From: Synechococcus sp. 8F6
GTDB lineage: Bacteria; Cyanobacteriota; Cyanobacteriia; PCC-6307; Cyanobiaceae
Length of the DNA stretch: 41,912 bases
Assembly: GCF_002252665.1 (NCBI RefSeq)
Contig: NZ_NQKZ01000016.1
Span: 1 to 41,912, forward strand
Direction: 5' to 3'
Part shown: piece after piece, positions 21,368-30,354 of the stretch
How the letters are laid out: the number at the start of each line of letters is the position of its first letter
Numbering within the stretch: the first letter of the stretch is position 1
Translations under genes and position numbers: made by a program
Notes under the pieces: model-generated
The model's input: only the letters and a program-made list of their open reading frames with translations
Databases searched by the model: none
Told to the model about the DNA's origin: nothing

Positions 21368-21891
21368 CAGGCTTTCCCCAGGGTGGTGATGGACTGATCG
21401 ATCAACCGCGCTTGCGCATCGGCATCGAGCTTCCCAGGGAGGGTGGCGAGCGCTTTGGCGATGGCGCGGTTGGCAGCCTCACGGCGCAGCTGGTCTGTAA
21501 CCCGGGCCGCCTCAGAGCTGAGATCGGCCATGGCACCCTGCTTGAGGCGGGCCATCTCCTCAATGGTGCGCTTTTCACTCTCCAGGCGCAGCGCCTGGGC
21601 GCGGGCCTGACCATCCGTGCGGATCTGGTCAGCTTTCTGCTGAGCAGCCGCCAGGTCCTGCTGGGCCTGGGCCAGGGCCGTGGTGGCGGAGGCCAGACGC
21701 TCTTCAGCGTCCTGAAGGTCGCTCAGAATGGCGTTGCGACGGCGCTCCAGGATGCCGCCCAGGAAACCGGGCAGAAACTTCCAGAGGCCAAAAATGACGA
21801 TCGCCAGGTTGATGATGTTGGTCTCAAACGGGTTGAGATTGAGACCAAAGCCGCCGTGACTGGCGAGCAAGGGTGGCAGCAGGTGGGTCAT
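21367..21891 (-). CDS. atpF: ATP synthase Fo subunit b
   Basis: This protein of 174 residues has one membrane helix near the N-terminus (about 25-47, [20 protein letters not shown]) followed by a long charged helix ([20 protein letters not shown] and on) that forms the peripheral stalk with b'. The start overlaps the stop of the b' gene (ATGA). Its length and form match the b subunit of photosynthetic F-type synthases. Confidence 0.95.
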
Positions 21892-22358
21892 GAGGTGGCC
21901 AGCAAGCGGGACACGATCAGGTCACCGAGCTTGTCGGCATCCTTGTTGAGCTGGGTCATCGCCTGATCCCTCTGGGCATCGATCTCGCGGCGAGCCTGCT
22001 CCCGGGATGCATTGGCATCCGCTGTAGCGGCCGCCAGGGCATCGCGGTAGAGACGATCCATTTCCTGTTCCGCCTCCTGAATCAGCTTCTGGGACTGCTG
22101 ACGCGCGTCCTTGAGCTGCTCCTTGAGGTCGGACTCCAGCCGTTCAACCTGAGCCAGCTTCTGCTTGGCGTCGGCGCGACTGGTGGAAATAAAGCTCTCG
22201 CGGTCCTCCACGGCCCGGCCAACGGGGCGGAAGAACAACGAATTCAGAATGAAGGTGAGGAGCACCACCTGCACCGCCATGAGCGGGAGTGTGGCGTCGA
22301 GGTCAAACAGACCTCCCTCCGGGACACCTGCTTCGGCGAGCAGAAGCCAGCTGGTCAT
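21888..22358 (-). CDS. atpF2: ATP synthase Fo subunit b'
   Basis: This protein of 156 residues has an N-terminal membrane helix ([20 protein letters not shown]) and a long coiled-coil ([20 protein letters not shown]). [13 protein letters not shown] is the b' signature after the membrane segment. A separate b' besides b is typical of photosynthetic bacteria and plastids. In cyanobacterial naming it is atpG. It lies between the c and b subunit genes. Confidence 0.94.
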   Translation of the reverse strand: MTSWLLLAEAGVPEGGLFDLDATLPLMAVQVVLLTFILNSLFFRPVGRAVEDRESFISTSRADAKQKLAQVERLESDLKEQLKDARQQSQKLIQEAEQEMDRLYRDALAAATADANASREQARREIDAQRDQAMTQLNKDADKLGDLIVSRLLATS

Positions 22359-22416
22359 TGGGGCGAGGGCGCTGGAACGATCGAGCGGGATGGGCGGTCG
22401 TGAGGCTGGGAGGGCA

Positions 22417-22430
22417 GGGGCTCAAGCCCC
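22417..22430 (-). other. Intercistronic hairpin between atpE and atpF2
   Basis: GGGGCT-CA-AGCCCC forms a compact perfect inverted repeat in the 97-base gap after the c-subunit gene. There is no T run, so it does not look like a full terminator. It could protect the 3' end of the c-subunit message or limit read-through, which would help the high c stoichiometry; that role is inference. Confidence 0.45.
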
Positions 22431-22455
22431 CACCTTCCTTCCACTCACGCAACGA

Positions 22456-22824
<369 letters not shown>

Positions 22825-22863
22825 TTAGCAGAGCGCCTGAGCAACCCTGCTGAGTGGAAGCAC

Positions 22864-23583
22864 CTAGTGATGCTCCTCGTGCACCGCCTCACCGATGTAG
22901 TAGGCGGCAAGGGTGGCGAAGATCAGGGCCTGAATGGCGCTGGTGAACAGTCCCAAGAACATGGCCGGCAGGGGCACGATCAGGGGCACCAAGAACGCCA
23001 GCACCGCCACCACCAACTCGTCGGCCAGGATGTTGCCGAAGAGACGGAAGGAGAGGGAGAGAGGCTTGGTGAAATCCTCGACGATCTTGAACGGCAGCAT
23101 GATCGGGGTGGGTTCCACGTAGTACTCGAAGTAACGCAGACCCTTGCGGCTCAAGCCGGCATAGAAATAGGCCAGCGACACGAGCAGCGCCAGCGCAATC
23201 GTGGTGTTGATGTCGGCGGTGGGAGCACCGAGCTCGCCGCTGGGAAGGTGGATCAGCTTCCAGGGCACCAAGGCTCCGCCCCAGTTGCTCACGAAGATGA
23301 ACAGAAACAGGGTGCCGATGAAGGGCATCCAGTCGCGGTAGGCCTTCTCACCGATCTGCTCGCGCGAGAGGTCGCGGATGTAATCCCACACGAACTCGAG
23401 CAGATTTTGGGTGCCGCGGGGATCACGCTCCAACTTGCGGGTGCCGACCACCACCAGGGCCAACAGGGCACCGATCACAACCCACGAGCTCAGGAACACC
23501 TGGCCATGGATCTTGAGGTTGCCAAGTTGCCAGTAGAGGTGTTGACCAACCTCCAGTTCAGCAAAGGGGAGAAGGAGAGGCAT
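22864..23583 (-). CDS. atpB: ATP synthase Fo subunit a
   Basis: This 239-residue protein has several membrane helices and forms the proton half-channels beside the c-ring. The essential Arg lies in [20 protein letters not shown], and the C-terminal helix ends AALIFAT-like in [40 protein letters not shown] is characteristic of the photosynthetic a subunit. It is named atpI in cyanobacteria and plastids. It lies 54 bases after the AtpI-like gene and 159 bases before the c-subunit gene. Confidence 0.97.
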   Translation of the reverse strand: MPLLLPFAELEVGQHLYWQLGNLKIHGQVFLSSWVVIGALLALVVVGTRKLERDPRGTQNLLEFVWDYIRDLSREQIGEKAYRDWMPFIGTLFLFIFVSNWGGALVPWKLIHLPSGELGAPTADINTTIALALLVSLAYFYAGLSRKGLRYFEYYVEPTPIMLPFKIVEDFTKPLSLSFRLFGNILADELVVAVLAFLVPLIVPLPAMFLGLFTSAIQALIFATLAAYYIGEAVHEEHH

Positions 23584-23637
23584 CGGAGCCAGCGAAGGGG
23601 AGTTCGGGGTCGCCGGAGCGACGGAACGGTGTGGGGA

Positions 23638-24075
23638 TCAGGAGTCGAAGACGGCCTGAAGGATCACCGCCGGTTTGTAGAGCAGGAAGCCCAACAGGGC
23701 CGGCAGGGTGGAGAGCTGGGGGACCCTGGTGGAGACGAGCACCAGAGCGACCGGCACGAGCAGCTGGGCCCTGCTCAAGCGGCGGGAGTTTTCCCCCAGC
23801 CGGGTGACACTGCGGCTCAACAGCCACAGGTAGAGCAATCCAGCCAGGGCACCCACCAACAGGCTGAAGGCCGTGGCAAGGGAACCGACGAGGGCGGTGA
23901 CGACCACTGCCGCTGCGGAGAGCAGCATGGTGGCCAGCAACAACCGCCGTTGGAGCCGGAAGTAATCGCCCATTCCATTGCTGGGATCAGCGCTGGTGCT
24001 GGGGTCGGCCGAGGCACGATCGTGCGCCGCAGGTGCCACCACCACAGGGATCGATACGGCGGTGGAGTCCACCAT
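23638..24075 (-). CDS. ATP synthase assembly protein I (AtpI/Atp1-like)
   Basis: The conserved part starts at MGDYFRLQRRLLLATMLLSA and contains several hydrophobic helices (AAVVVTALVGSLATAFSLLV; LVGALAGLLYLWLLSRSV; ALLGFLLYKPAVILQAVF). AtpI helps assemble the c-ring or the Fo part. The start is uncertain: I chose the ATG at 24075, preceded by GGAG, giving 145 residues. A TTG at 24162 is in frame and would add 29 residues, and the family core begins only at the ATG at 23973. It is the first gene of the operon. Confidence 0.85.
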   Translation of the reverse strand: MVDSTAVSIPVVVAPAAHDRASADPSTSADPSNGMGDYFRLQRRLLLATMLLSAAAVVVTALVGSLATAFSLLVGALAGLLYLWLLSRSVTRLGENSRRLSRAQLLVPVALVLVSTRVPQLSTLPALLGFLLYKPAVILQAVFDS

Positions 24076-24208
24076 CTGCTCCAGGTCCACGCAGACGGAA
24101 GAGGCCGGCAGAGCGGCACTCCCGGAGTCGGGAACGGAGGAGCAGGGGAGGGAAACTGACAACCGCGTTCAACCCCTGAAAAGGCGCGCGGAATCTATCA
24201 CGTGCGGG

Positions 24209-25474
24209 TCAAAGCACGGGCAGCAACACGCGCTGCTCCAGCAGCTGACGGGCCACCGCAAGCCGCTGAGCAAGGGGCCAATCCAGGGGCAGCTCGTCGA
24301 TCGCCAGCTCTGGGGCGGCCTCCAGTGCCCGCATCAGGCTGAGGCCCTCCGCGCTGAGGCTGAGTGGCATCAGATCGGGGCCCATCAGACTGGTCGATGG
24401 CCAGCCCCAGAGGCAGCGGTTGACCTCAGCACGGGCGGCCAGGAGGGCAGCATCGGAACCCCAGTCCGGGAGGCATACCGCACCCTGGCTCAAGAAAAAC
24501 TCAAAGTGACTGATGTCGGGGTCGAGCTCCTCGACCAGAGTCCACTGATCGCGAGGGCTGAGGGCCTGGGCCCGCTCCAGCAGGTCACCCTGCAGCAGCC
24601 GCGCCGGATCCCACACCTCCGGGTTGGAGAACCCGACGAACTCGAGACCAGCTGCGGCCACGAACACCATCAGGCGGTCCAGGTTGTAACTGGTCTCCTG
24701 GGGGTGGAGGTACATGTCGGCGAAGTTGGCATCGGCCGTCGTATCGAGGGCCCAGCGCTGCTCGTGGTGGCGGCGCAGCCGATTGGTTTCGGGCAGCTCC
24801 GCCAGCAGTTGCCGGCCCAGGCGCAGGCCTTCATCGCCTGTTCCTGCACCCAGCAGCGCCAGGGCCCGCTGGGTGCGGTGAATTTCCCAGCGACCACCGT
24901 CGGCGTACAGAAAAAGATGGAGCAGGCCACCGGGCCGCAGCAGCCCCGCCAAGGCCCGCAGGCCGGCTTCCGGCTGGCGCAGATGGTGCAACACCCCCAC
25001 CGAATTGATGTAGTCGAACGGACCCTCCCCGGCCAGGTCGAGCAGGCTGCGCTGCTCGATGCGCAGCTCGCGCACCTGGGCTGCGGCCCCGGAGCGGCGG
25101 GTGCGCGAGCTCGCCACCTCAAGAGCGCCCGGACTGATGTCCACCGCCAGCACCGAGGAACCGGGATTCAGATGGCAGAGGTAGTCGGTGCTGACGCCGG
25201 TGCCGCAGCCGGCATCGAGGATCCGCCAGCTGCGCGGGCCGCTGCTGGGGCGGGACGGAACGGCACCGAAGGCGGCGGCCCAGGCGCTGTCAACGCACCA
25301 GCGCCAGTTGTATCCCGGTGGAGGGCCGTCCTGAAGGGGATCGCCTGGGTAGGGGAAGCGGTCGTAGAAGGCGCTCACCACTGGCGTGGCGGCATCACTG
25401 GCGGGCACGGGGGCAGGCACAGAAATCGTGAACGGCAACCGGCCGAGCTTTTCATGCCTGCGCGCCCGATCCAA
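24209..25474 (-). CDS. Class I SAM-dependent methyltransferase
   Basis: The frame runs 421 residues from a TTG at 25474; the true start may lie downstream, since the similarity I recognise begins around VVSAFYDRFPYPGDPLQDGP. The SAM-binding motif I is ILDAGCGTGVSTDYLC, followed by VLAVDISPGALEVA (motif II acid) and YINSVGVLHHL. The C-terminal 200 residues are an extra domain that I do not recognise. The substrate is unknown. The gene sits just upstream of the atp operon on the same strand, with 133 bases to the chosen AtpI start, and is divergent from apcE. Confidence 0.85.
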   Translation of the reverse strand: MDRARRHEKLGRLPFTISVPAPVPASDAATPVVSAFYDRFPYPGDPLQDGPPPGYNWRWCVDSAWAAAFGAVPSRPSSGPRSWRILDAGCGTGVSTDYLCHLNPGSSVLAVDISPGALEVASSRTRRSGAAAQVRELRIEQRSLLDLAGEGPFDYINSVGVLHHLRQPEAGLRALAGLLRPGGLLHLFLYADGGRWEIHRTQRALALLGAGTGDEGLRLGRQLLAELPETNRLRRHHEQRWALDTTADANFADMYLHPQETSYNLDRLMVFVAAAGLEFVGFSNPEVWDPARLLQGDLLERAQALSPRDQWTLVEELDPDISHFEFFLSQGAVCLPDWGSDAALLAARAEVNRCLWGWPSTSLMGPDLMPLSLSAEGLSLMRALEAAPELAIDELPLDWPLAQRLAVARQLLEQRVLLPVL

Positions 25475-25571
25475 ACAGCGGACCCCGACGCGGCTGCAAA
25501 CATTTGTTCATGGCCCGACGAAGGCCCAGAGGGCCCGCCGTAATGTGGCCCAGCCCGGTTCGCTCTCGTCA

Positions 25572-28500
25572 ATGACCGTGACCGCCAGCAGCGGCAGCAC
25601 CAGGGTTTCCCCCCAGCGCTACGACACCCTGCCGCTCTCCAGCGTCCGTCAGGCGGAGCAACAGGACCGCTTCCCCGACGGCGGGGAACTCGACACTTTG
25701 ATGGCCTTCTTCCAGAGCGGTCAGCAGCGGCTGGAGGCCGCGCGCCGGATCTCGGAAAATGCCGACTTCATCGTGGCCAAGGCGGCCAACCGGATCTTTG
25801 CCGGCGGCACGCCGCTCTCCTATCTGGATGCGCCCCTAAGCATTTCCGCTAAAGCCAGCGGCAATGAAACGCCCCTCGCCGCCGACCAGGCCGCCTTCCA
25901 GCGCTCGGTGCAAACCTTCGCCCAGGGCACCGACAGCTCCGGCGGCAACCTGATCACCCGTCTGCTCGAGGGCGCCGGCGGCGATGCCGACGTGCGCGTG
26001 GTGCTGCCCACCGGCTTCAGCCCGATCGCGGTGGGCCGCTACGGCACCGACCGGATGCGCAAATCGCTGCGCGACATGGCCTGGTTCCTGCGCTACGTGG
26101 GCTATGCCCTGGTGGCTGGCGATCCCAGCATCCTGGCCGTCAACACCCGCGGCCTGCGCGACGTGCTCGAGAAGGCCTGCTCCCTGGCCGCCACCAATGT
26201 GGCGCTGCAGGAGATGCGCGCCGCCGCCGCCGGCCTCTGCAAGGACAATCCCCAGGCCCGCCAGCTGGTGATTCAGTACTTCAACGTGCTGATCGCCGAG
26301 CTGGAGGTGCCCACCCCCTCGACCCGCCAGCGCCTCGGCAGCCCTGAGAACCAGGGTCTGCAGCTGCCGGCCACCTACGCCCTCGCAGCCGATGGCAAGC
26401 AGCGCTTCATCATGCGGCCGCGCCTCAGTGGCGCTCAAAAGGCCGAGGTGATCCGCGCGGCCTATCGCCAGGTGTTTGAACGCGACATCGCCAAGGCCTA
26501 CAGCCAGATGCCCTGCCCGGTGGAGGCCACCCAGGTGCGCCAGGGCCAGCTGTCGATGCGCGAGTTCATCCGCGCCCTCGGCCGTAGCAAGGAATACCGA
26601 CAGCAATTCTTCGGCCGCTTCTCCAACAGCCGGGCCGTCGAGCTGGCCTTCCGCCACTTCCTCGGCCGGGGCATCAGCTCCCGCGAGGAGTTCACCCGCT
26701 ACTTCGACATCGTCAGCGCCCAGGGGCTCAACGGCCTCGTGGATGCCCTGATCAACACCATCGAGTACGCCCGGGTGTTCGGGGAGGAAACCGTGCCCTA
26801 CCTGCGGGATCTGGGTGAAGAAGCCCAGGAGAGCGCCGGCTGGGGGTCCAACCGCAAGCTGTTCCGCTTCAGCGCACCGTTTGAAGGCGCCCCCCAGTAC
26901 GTCACCCTCTACGCCTCCTACCGCCAGCCCTTCCCCGACCAGCACGTCTACGGCGGCGGCAATGACCCGCTGGCCCTCAACTACGGCGCGATCTTCCCCT
27001 CTGGCACCGCTTCGGTGGCCACCCGCCCAGCGCCCTACGGCTACGACAGCCGTCGGATCCTGATCGGCAACGGCTTGGCCCAGCCGGGCCAGATGGACAG
27101 CGTCCAGTTCCGCAAGGCCATGCCTCGCCGCGTGGGCCCGAAGGTGGTGCGGCTGCAGCAGATCGCCACCGGCGGCAGTTCCGTGCCCCGCCGCGGCGGT
27201 CAGCCCAGCGTGCGCGGCACAGAGGCCAGCACCCAGGCGGTGATCAACGCGGTGTACGTGCAGATCCTCGGCACCGCTGGCTATGCCGGTGAACGCAACA
27301 AAGTCGAGGAAATCAAGCTCGAAAACGGCGACATCAGCCTGCGCGAATTCGTGCGTCAGGTGGCCCGCTCCACCGCCTTCCGGCGCCGCTACTGGAGTGG
27401 CCTCTACATCACCAAAGCGATCGAGGTGATGCACCGCCGCATCCTGGGCCGCCCCAGCTTCGGGCGTTGGGAAATCGACGCCTACTTCGACACCGCCGCC
27501 CGCTCGGGCTTCTACGGCGTCGTCGACAAGATGCTGAACAGCCGGGAATACAACGATTGCTTCGGCGAGGACACCGTTCCTTATGAGCGGTTCATCACCG
27601 CCGGCGATCGCAATGCCCGCCAAGTGCCAGCCCTCAACCGGCCCTTCAATGCGGCGGCCTATGCCGACATCACCCCGGGCAAACGCCCTGATGTGGCCGC
27701 TCCCCAGACCCTGCGCACCACCACTGACACGGTGTCGCGCAACCTGGCCGATCGCCCCCGCGTGGTGATGGGTGGATGGAGCGCCCAGATCGCCGGTGGG
27801 GAAACGATGGCAGCCCCGGCAACGGCCATTCCCACGGGCCCCGGCAGCATTCGCCAAGCACCAGCCCCGACCCGGCGCTGGAACCAAGCCCCAGCCACCA
27901 CAACAGGGTTCTGGACCTCAACGCCCGGCGGCAGCCCACCCTCCACCCCCAGCACGCGGACCCCGATCAGCGGCAATTGGCGGGCCTCCGTGGGCAGCGG
28001 CCAGACCAGCGGACTCGCCAGCCAACCTGGCGCCGCGATGGCCAAGGCGATTCAACCGGGCCGCCCCCAGGGCTTCAGCCGTCGCCAGAGCGTTGGCAGG
28101 CCCGTGCAGGTGGGCCGCACCAGCAGCGAAACCCAAGTTCAGGAGGCCCTGGAGAGCGTCTACAAGCAACTGCTCAACCGGGTTCCATTTGCCGCCGAGC
28201 GGCTGGGCGATGCGGAATCCCAATTCCGCAACCAGCAGCTCACCGTGGCCGAACTGGTCACCCAGATCGCTGGCAGTGACCTCTTCCAACAGCGCCTCAA
28301 CCGCATGGCGCTGCTTCGGGCAGCGTCAGCCGCCTACCTCGCCTTGCTCGGACGGGCCGCCCAGCCCCAGGAAGTGAGTGCATTCCTGGCCACACGAGCC
28401 AGCCTAGGCCAACAGGCGGCCGTCGATGCCCTGCTGAGCAGTGAAGAATATGGCCAAGCCTTTGGCCAGGACACCGTTCCCTATCTGCGCGGCCTGGCAA

Positions 28501-28595
28501 CTGCCGATGGCATCCCCCTCAGCACGGTGAACCGCACCGCAGAGCTGTATGGGGGCAACGCCGGCCTCACCCCTCGGCCGAAAGCCCCCATCTGA
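25572..28595 (+). CDS. apcE: Phycobilisome core-membrane linker (LCM, anchor protein)
   Basis: ApcE scaffolds the allophycocyanin core and passes energy to photosystem II. Starting at the ATG at 25572 it has 1007 residues. The N-terminal phycobiliprotein-like domain (about 1-235) holds the bilin-binding Cys203 in VLEKACSLAATNVAL, with the usual loop insertion at about 80-135. Three linker repeats follow, near residues 280-410 (RPRLSGAQKAEVIRAAYRQV), 550-680 (NAVYVQILGTAGYAGERNKV) and 850-985 (ALESVYKQLLNRVPFAAERL). By the known rule, three repeats fit a tricylindrical core. A Pro/Ser/Thr/Gly-rich arm at about 746-838 joins repeats two and three. Confidence 0.97.
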   Translation: MTVTASSGSTRVSPQRYDTLPLSSVRQAEQQDRFPDGGELDTLMAFFQSGQQRLEAARRISENADFIVAKAANRIFAGGTPLSYLDAPLSISAKASGNETPLAADQAAFQRSVQTFAQGTDSSGGNLITRLLEGAGGDADVRVVLPTGFSPIAVGRYGTDRMRKSLRDMAWFLRYVGYALVAGDPSILAVNTRGLRDVLEKACSLAATNVALQEMRAAAAGLCKDNPQARQLVIQYFNVLIAELEVPTPSTRQRLGSPENQGLQLPATYALAADGKQRFIMRPRLSGAQKAEVIRAAYRQVFERDIAKAYSQMPCPVEATQVRQGQLSMREFIRALGRSKEYRQQFFGRFSNSRAVELAFRHFLGRGISSREEFTRYFDIVSAQGLNGLVDALINTIEYARVFGEETVPYLRDLGEEAQESAGWGSNRKLFRFSAPFEGAPQYVTLYASYRQPFPDQHVYGGGNDPLALNYGAIFPSGTASVATRPAPYGYDSRRILIGNGLAQPGQMDSVQFRKAMPRRVGPKVVRLQQIATGGSSVPRRGGQPSVRGTEASTQAVINAVYVQILGTAGYAGERNKVEEIKLENGDISLREFVRQVARSTAFRRRYWSGLYITKAIEVMHRRILGRPSFGRWEIDAYFDTAARSGFYGVVDKMLNSREYNDCFGEDTVPYERFITAGDRNARQVPALNRPFNAAAYADITPGKRPDVAAPQTLRTTTDTVSRNLADRPRVVMGGWSAQIAGGETMAAPATAIPTGPGSIRQAPAPTRRWNQAPATTTGFWTSTPGGSPPSTPSTRTPISGNWRASVGSGQTSGLASQPGAAMAKAIQPGRPQGFSRRQSVGRPVQVGRTSSETQVQEALESVYKQLLNRVPFAAERLGDAESQFRNQQLTVAELVTQIAGSDLFQQRLNRMALLRAASAAYLALLGRAAQPQEVSAFLATRASLGQQAAVDALLSSEEYGQAFGQDTVPYLRGLATADGIPLSTVNRTAELYGGNAGLTPRPKAPI

Positions 28596-28967
28596 ATCGA
28601 CAGGCAGGGGCCAACGGGGCCACTAACGAACCTTCCCACCTCCCGAATTTGCTTCGGGGGGGGTTTTTCATGTTCAGAAACATCAATTGCCACAACTTTT
28701 GATTCACACCGTGAAACAAGTGCGCCAATCAGCGCCACTGAATAATGAACAATTGCTGCGGTCGGTCGCTATGAACAACATCGACCAAAACCATTGCAGC
28801 CCAAGGGATCTTCGAGTCAAAAGCGCCGTGAAGAACTGTTACCGCTGCCAAGGGCTGTGCGGGGGCTTAGCGCAGAATGATTCGACGATCGGCGCGAGTC
28901 GATCCTTCCCTTACCCACCGGATATCGGTCTCCGTCAAGGCGGCCGCTTGTTTCGAGGCAGAACTGC
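28596..28967. other. Intergenic region between apcE and apcA
   Basis: This 372-base gap holds the apcE terminator at its left end and then about 300 bases leading to apcA. The middle (about 28670-28800) is noticeably richer in A and T than the coding DNA around it, with CACTGAATAATGAACAATTG as an example. The apcABC promoter and a long leader should lie here. I could not fix the promoter boxes, and I see no tRNA or convincing small gene. Confidence 0.6.
28639..28668 (+). terminator. Terminator of apcE
   Basis: CCTCCCGAA pairs with TTCGGGGGGG around a short TTTGC loop and is followed by TTTTT. It lies 44 bases after the apcE stop, so apcE and apcABC are probably largely separate transcripts. 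Confidence 0.85.
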
Positions 28968-29453
28968 ATGAGCATCGTCTCCAACTCGATCATCAACGCG
29001 GACGCCGAAGCCCGCTACCTCAGCCCTGGCGAACTCGACCAGATCAAGTCCTTCGTGGGCGCTGGTCAACGTCGTCTTCGCGTGGCTCAGGTTCTTAGCG
29101 AGAGCCGCGAGCGCATCGTGAAAACCGCAGGCGGAGCCCTGTTCCAGCGGCGTCCCGACGTCATCTCCCCTGGCGGCAATGCCTACGGCGAGGAGATGAC
29201 CGCTTCGTGCCTTCGCGACATGGACTACTACCTGCGCCTGGTGACCTACGGGATCATCGCCGGTGACGTGACGCCCATCGAAGAGATCGGCATCATCGGC
29301 GCCAAGGAGATGTATCGCTCCCTCGGCACTCCCCTGGACGCCATGGCTGAGTCCGTGCGGGAAATGAAGAACGCCGCCATGGGCCTGCTCACGGGCTCTG
29401 ACGCTGAAGAAGCCGGTTTCTACTTCGACTACGTCATCGGCGCCCTCTCCTGA
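28968..29453 (+). CDS. apcA: Allophycocyanin alpha subunit
   Basis: This protein of 161 residues has the normal length. Phycocyanobilin attaches at Cys81 in [19 protein letters not shown]. The N-terminus [20 protein letters not shown] and the ending [13 protein letters not shown] are typical. It pairs with ApcB to form the trimers that build phycobilisome core cylinders on the thylakoid surface. It is the first gene of apcA-apcB-apcC, which follows apcE after 372 bases. Confidence 0.98.
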   Translation: MSIVSNSIINADAEARYLSPGELDQIKSFVGAGQRRLRVAQVLSESRERIVKTAGGALFQRRPDVISPGGNAYGEEMTASCLRDMDYYLRLVTYGIIAGDVTPIEEIGIIGAKEMYRSLGTPLDAMAESVREMKNAAMGLLTGSDAEEAGFYFDYVIGALS

Positions 29454-29495
29454 GGCGACGTTCCTTCCCCATTCCCCGCCACCCAAGCCGGATTC

Positions 29496-29984
29496 ATGCA
29501 AGACGCCATCACTAACGTCATCAACCAGGCCGACGTCCAGGGCCTGTACCTCGACGGTTCGGCCATGGGCCGCCTGGAGCAGTACTTCGCCAGCGGTGAG
29601 CTGCGGGTTCGGGCTGCTGCCACCATCAGCGCCAACGGTTCAGCCATCATCAAAGAGGCCGTGGCCAAGTCGCTGCTGTATTCGGACATCACCCGTCCCG
29701 GCGGCAACATGTACACCACCCGTCGCTATGCGGCCTGCATCCGCGACCTGGATTACTACCTCCGTTACGCCACCTACGCCATGCTGGCGGGTGACACCTC
29801 AATCCTCGACGAGCGCGTGCTGAACGGCCTCAAGGAGACCTACAACTCCCTGGGCGTGCCCATCGGCGCCACCGTGCAGTCGATCCAGGCCATGAAGGAA
29901 ACCACGGCTGCCCTCGTGGGTCCGGATGCTGGCCGTGAAATGGGGGTGTATTTCGACTACATCTGCTCCGGCCTGGGCAACTGA
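29496..29984 (+). CDS. apcB: Allophycocyanin beta subunit
   Basis: This protein of 162 residues starts [20 protein letters not shown]. The bilin-binding residue is Cys81 ([20 protein letters not shown]). Asn71 in RPGGNMYTT is the residue methylated in phycobiliprotein beta subunits. It is separated from apcA by 42 bases and from apcC by 35 bases in one transcription unit. Confidence 0.98.
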   Translation: MQDAITNVINQADVQGLYLDGSAMGRLEQYFASGELRVRAAATISANGSAIIKEAVAKSLLYSDITRPGGNMYTTRRYAACIRDLDYYLRYATYAMLAGDTSILDERVLNGLKETYNSLGVPIGATVQSIQAMKETTAALVGPDAGREMGVYFDYICSGLGN

Positions 29985-30019
29985 TCCCCTGCCAGCGGCA
30001 CACCCCGAGGATCACCACC

Positions 30020-30220
30020 ATGCGTCTGTTCAAGATCACGGCCTGCATCCCCTGTCCGGAGAAAAGCCGCACCCAGCGCGAGCTGCAGAACACCTATTTC
30101 ACGAAATGGGTGCCCTACGACAGCTGGTTCGCTGAGCAGCAGCGAATCATGAAGCAGGGCGGCAAGATCCTCAAGGTGGAACTGGCCACTGGCCGTCGCC
30201 AACAAAACGTCGGCAACTGA
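30020..30220 (+). CDS. apcC: Phycobilisome core linker, small (LC 7.8 kDa)
   Basis: This protein of 66 residues is the small core linker that caps allophycocyanin trimers at the ends of the core cylinders. It starts MRLFKITACIPCPEKSRTQR and continues ELQNTYFTKWVPYDSWFAEQ, the CpcD-like linker pattern. It is the last gene of the apcABC unit and is followed by a terminator. Confidence 0.97.
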   Translation: MRLFKITACIPCPEKSRTQRELQNTYFTKWVPYDSWFAEQQRIMKQGGKILKVELATGRRQQNVGN

Positions 30221-30262
30221 GTCTCGTCAAGCTCCACTGGTCTGGCCACACAACTCCCACAT

Positions 30263-30286
30263 GCCCGGCATTCGCTGGGCTTTTTT
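30263..30286 (+). terminator. Terminator of apcABC
   Basis: GCCCGGC (30263-30269), loop ATTC, GCTGGGC (30274-30280; one G-U pair) and TTTTTTA form a textbook terminator 42 bases past the apcC stop. Confidence 0.9.
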
Positions 30287-30354
30287 ATTGGGTACCGATT
30301 GGCTCGAAGGGGCTCGACAACCACCACCCAAACACGGCTCAATAGGGCCTCAGG

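Noticed and set aside
25475-25571. Sigma-70-like promoter for apcE (TTGTTC and TAATGT)
   Set aside because: The two candidate boxes are about 31 bases apart, too far for a normal promoter, so no site was assigned.
25836-27887. 683-codon minus-strand open frame opposite apcE
   Set aside because: It lies wholly within the apcE coding region, has no family features, and has the composition of an antisense shadow.
28687-28971. 94-codon frame upstream of apcA whose stop overlaps the apcA start (ATGA)
   Set aside because: The overlap is attractive, but the frame begins with TTG soon after a terminator, has no ribosome site I can see, and its sequence looks like translated non-coding DNA. It is more likely leader sequence.
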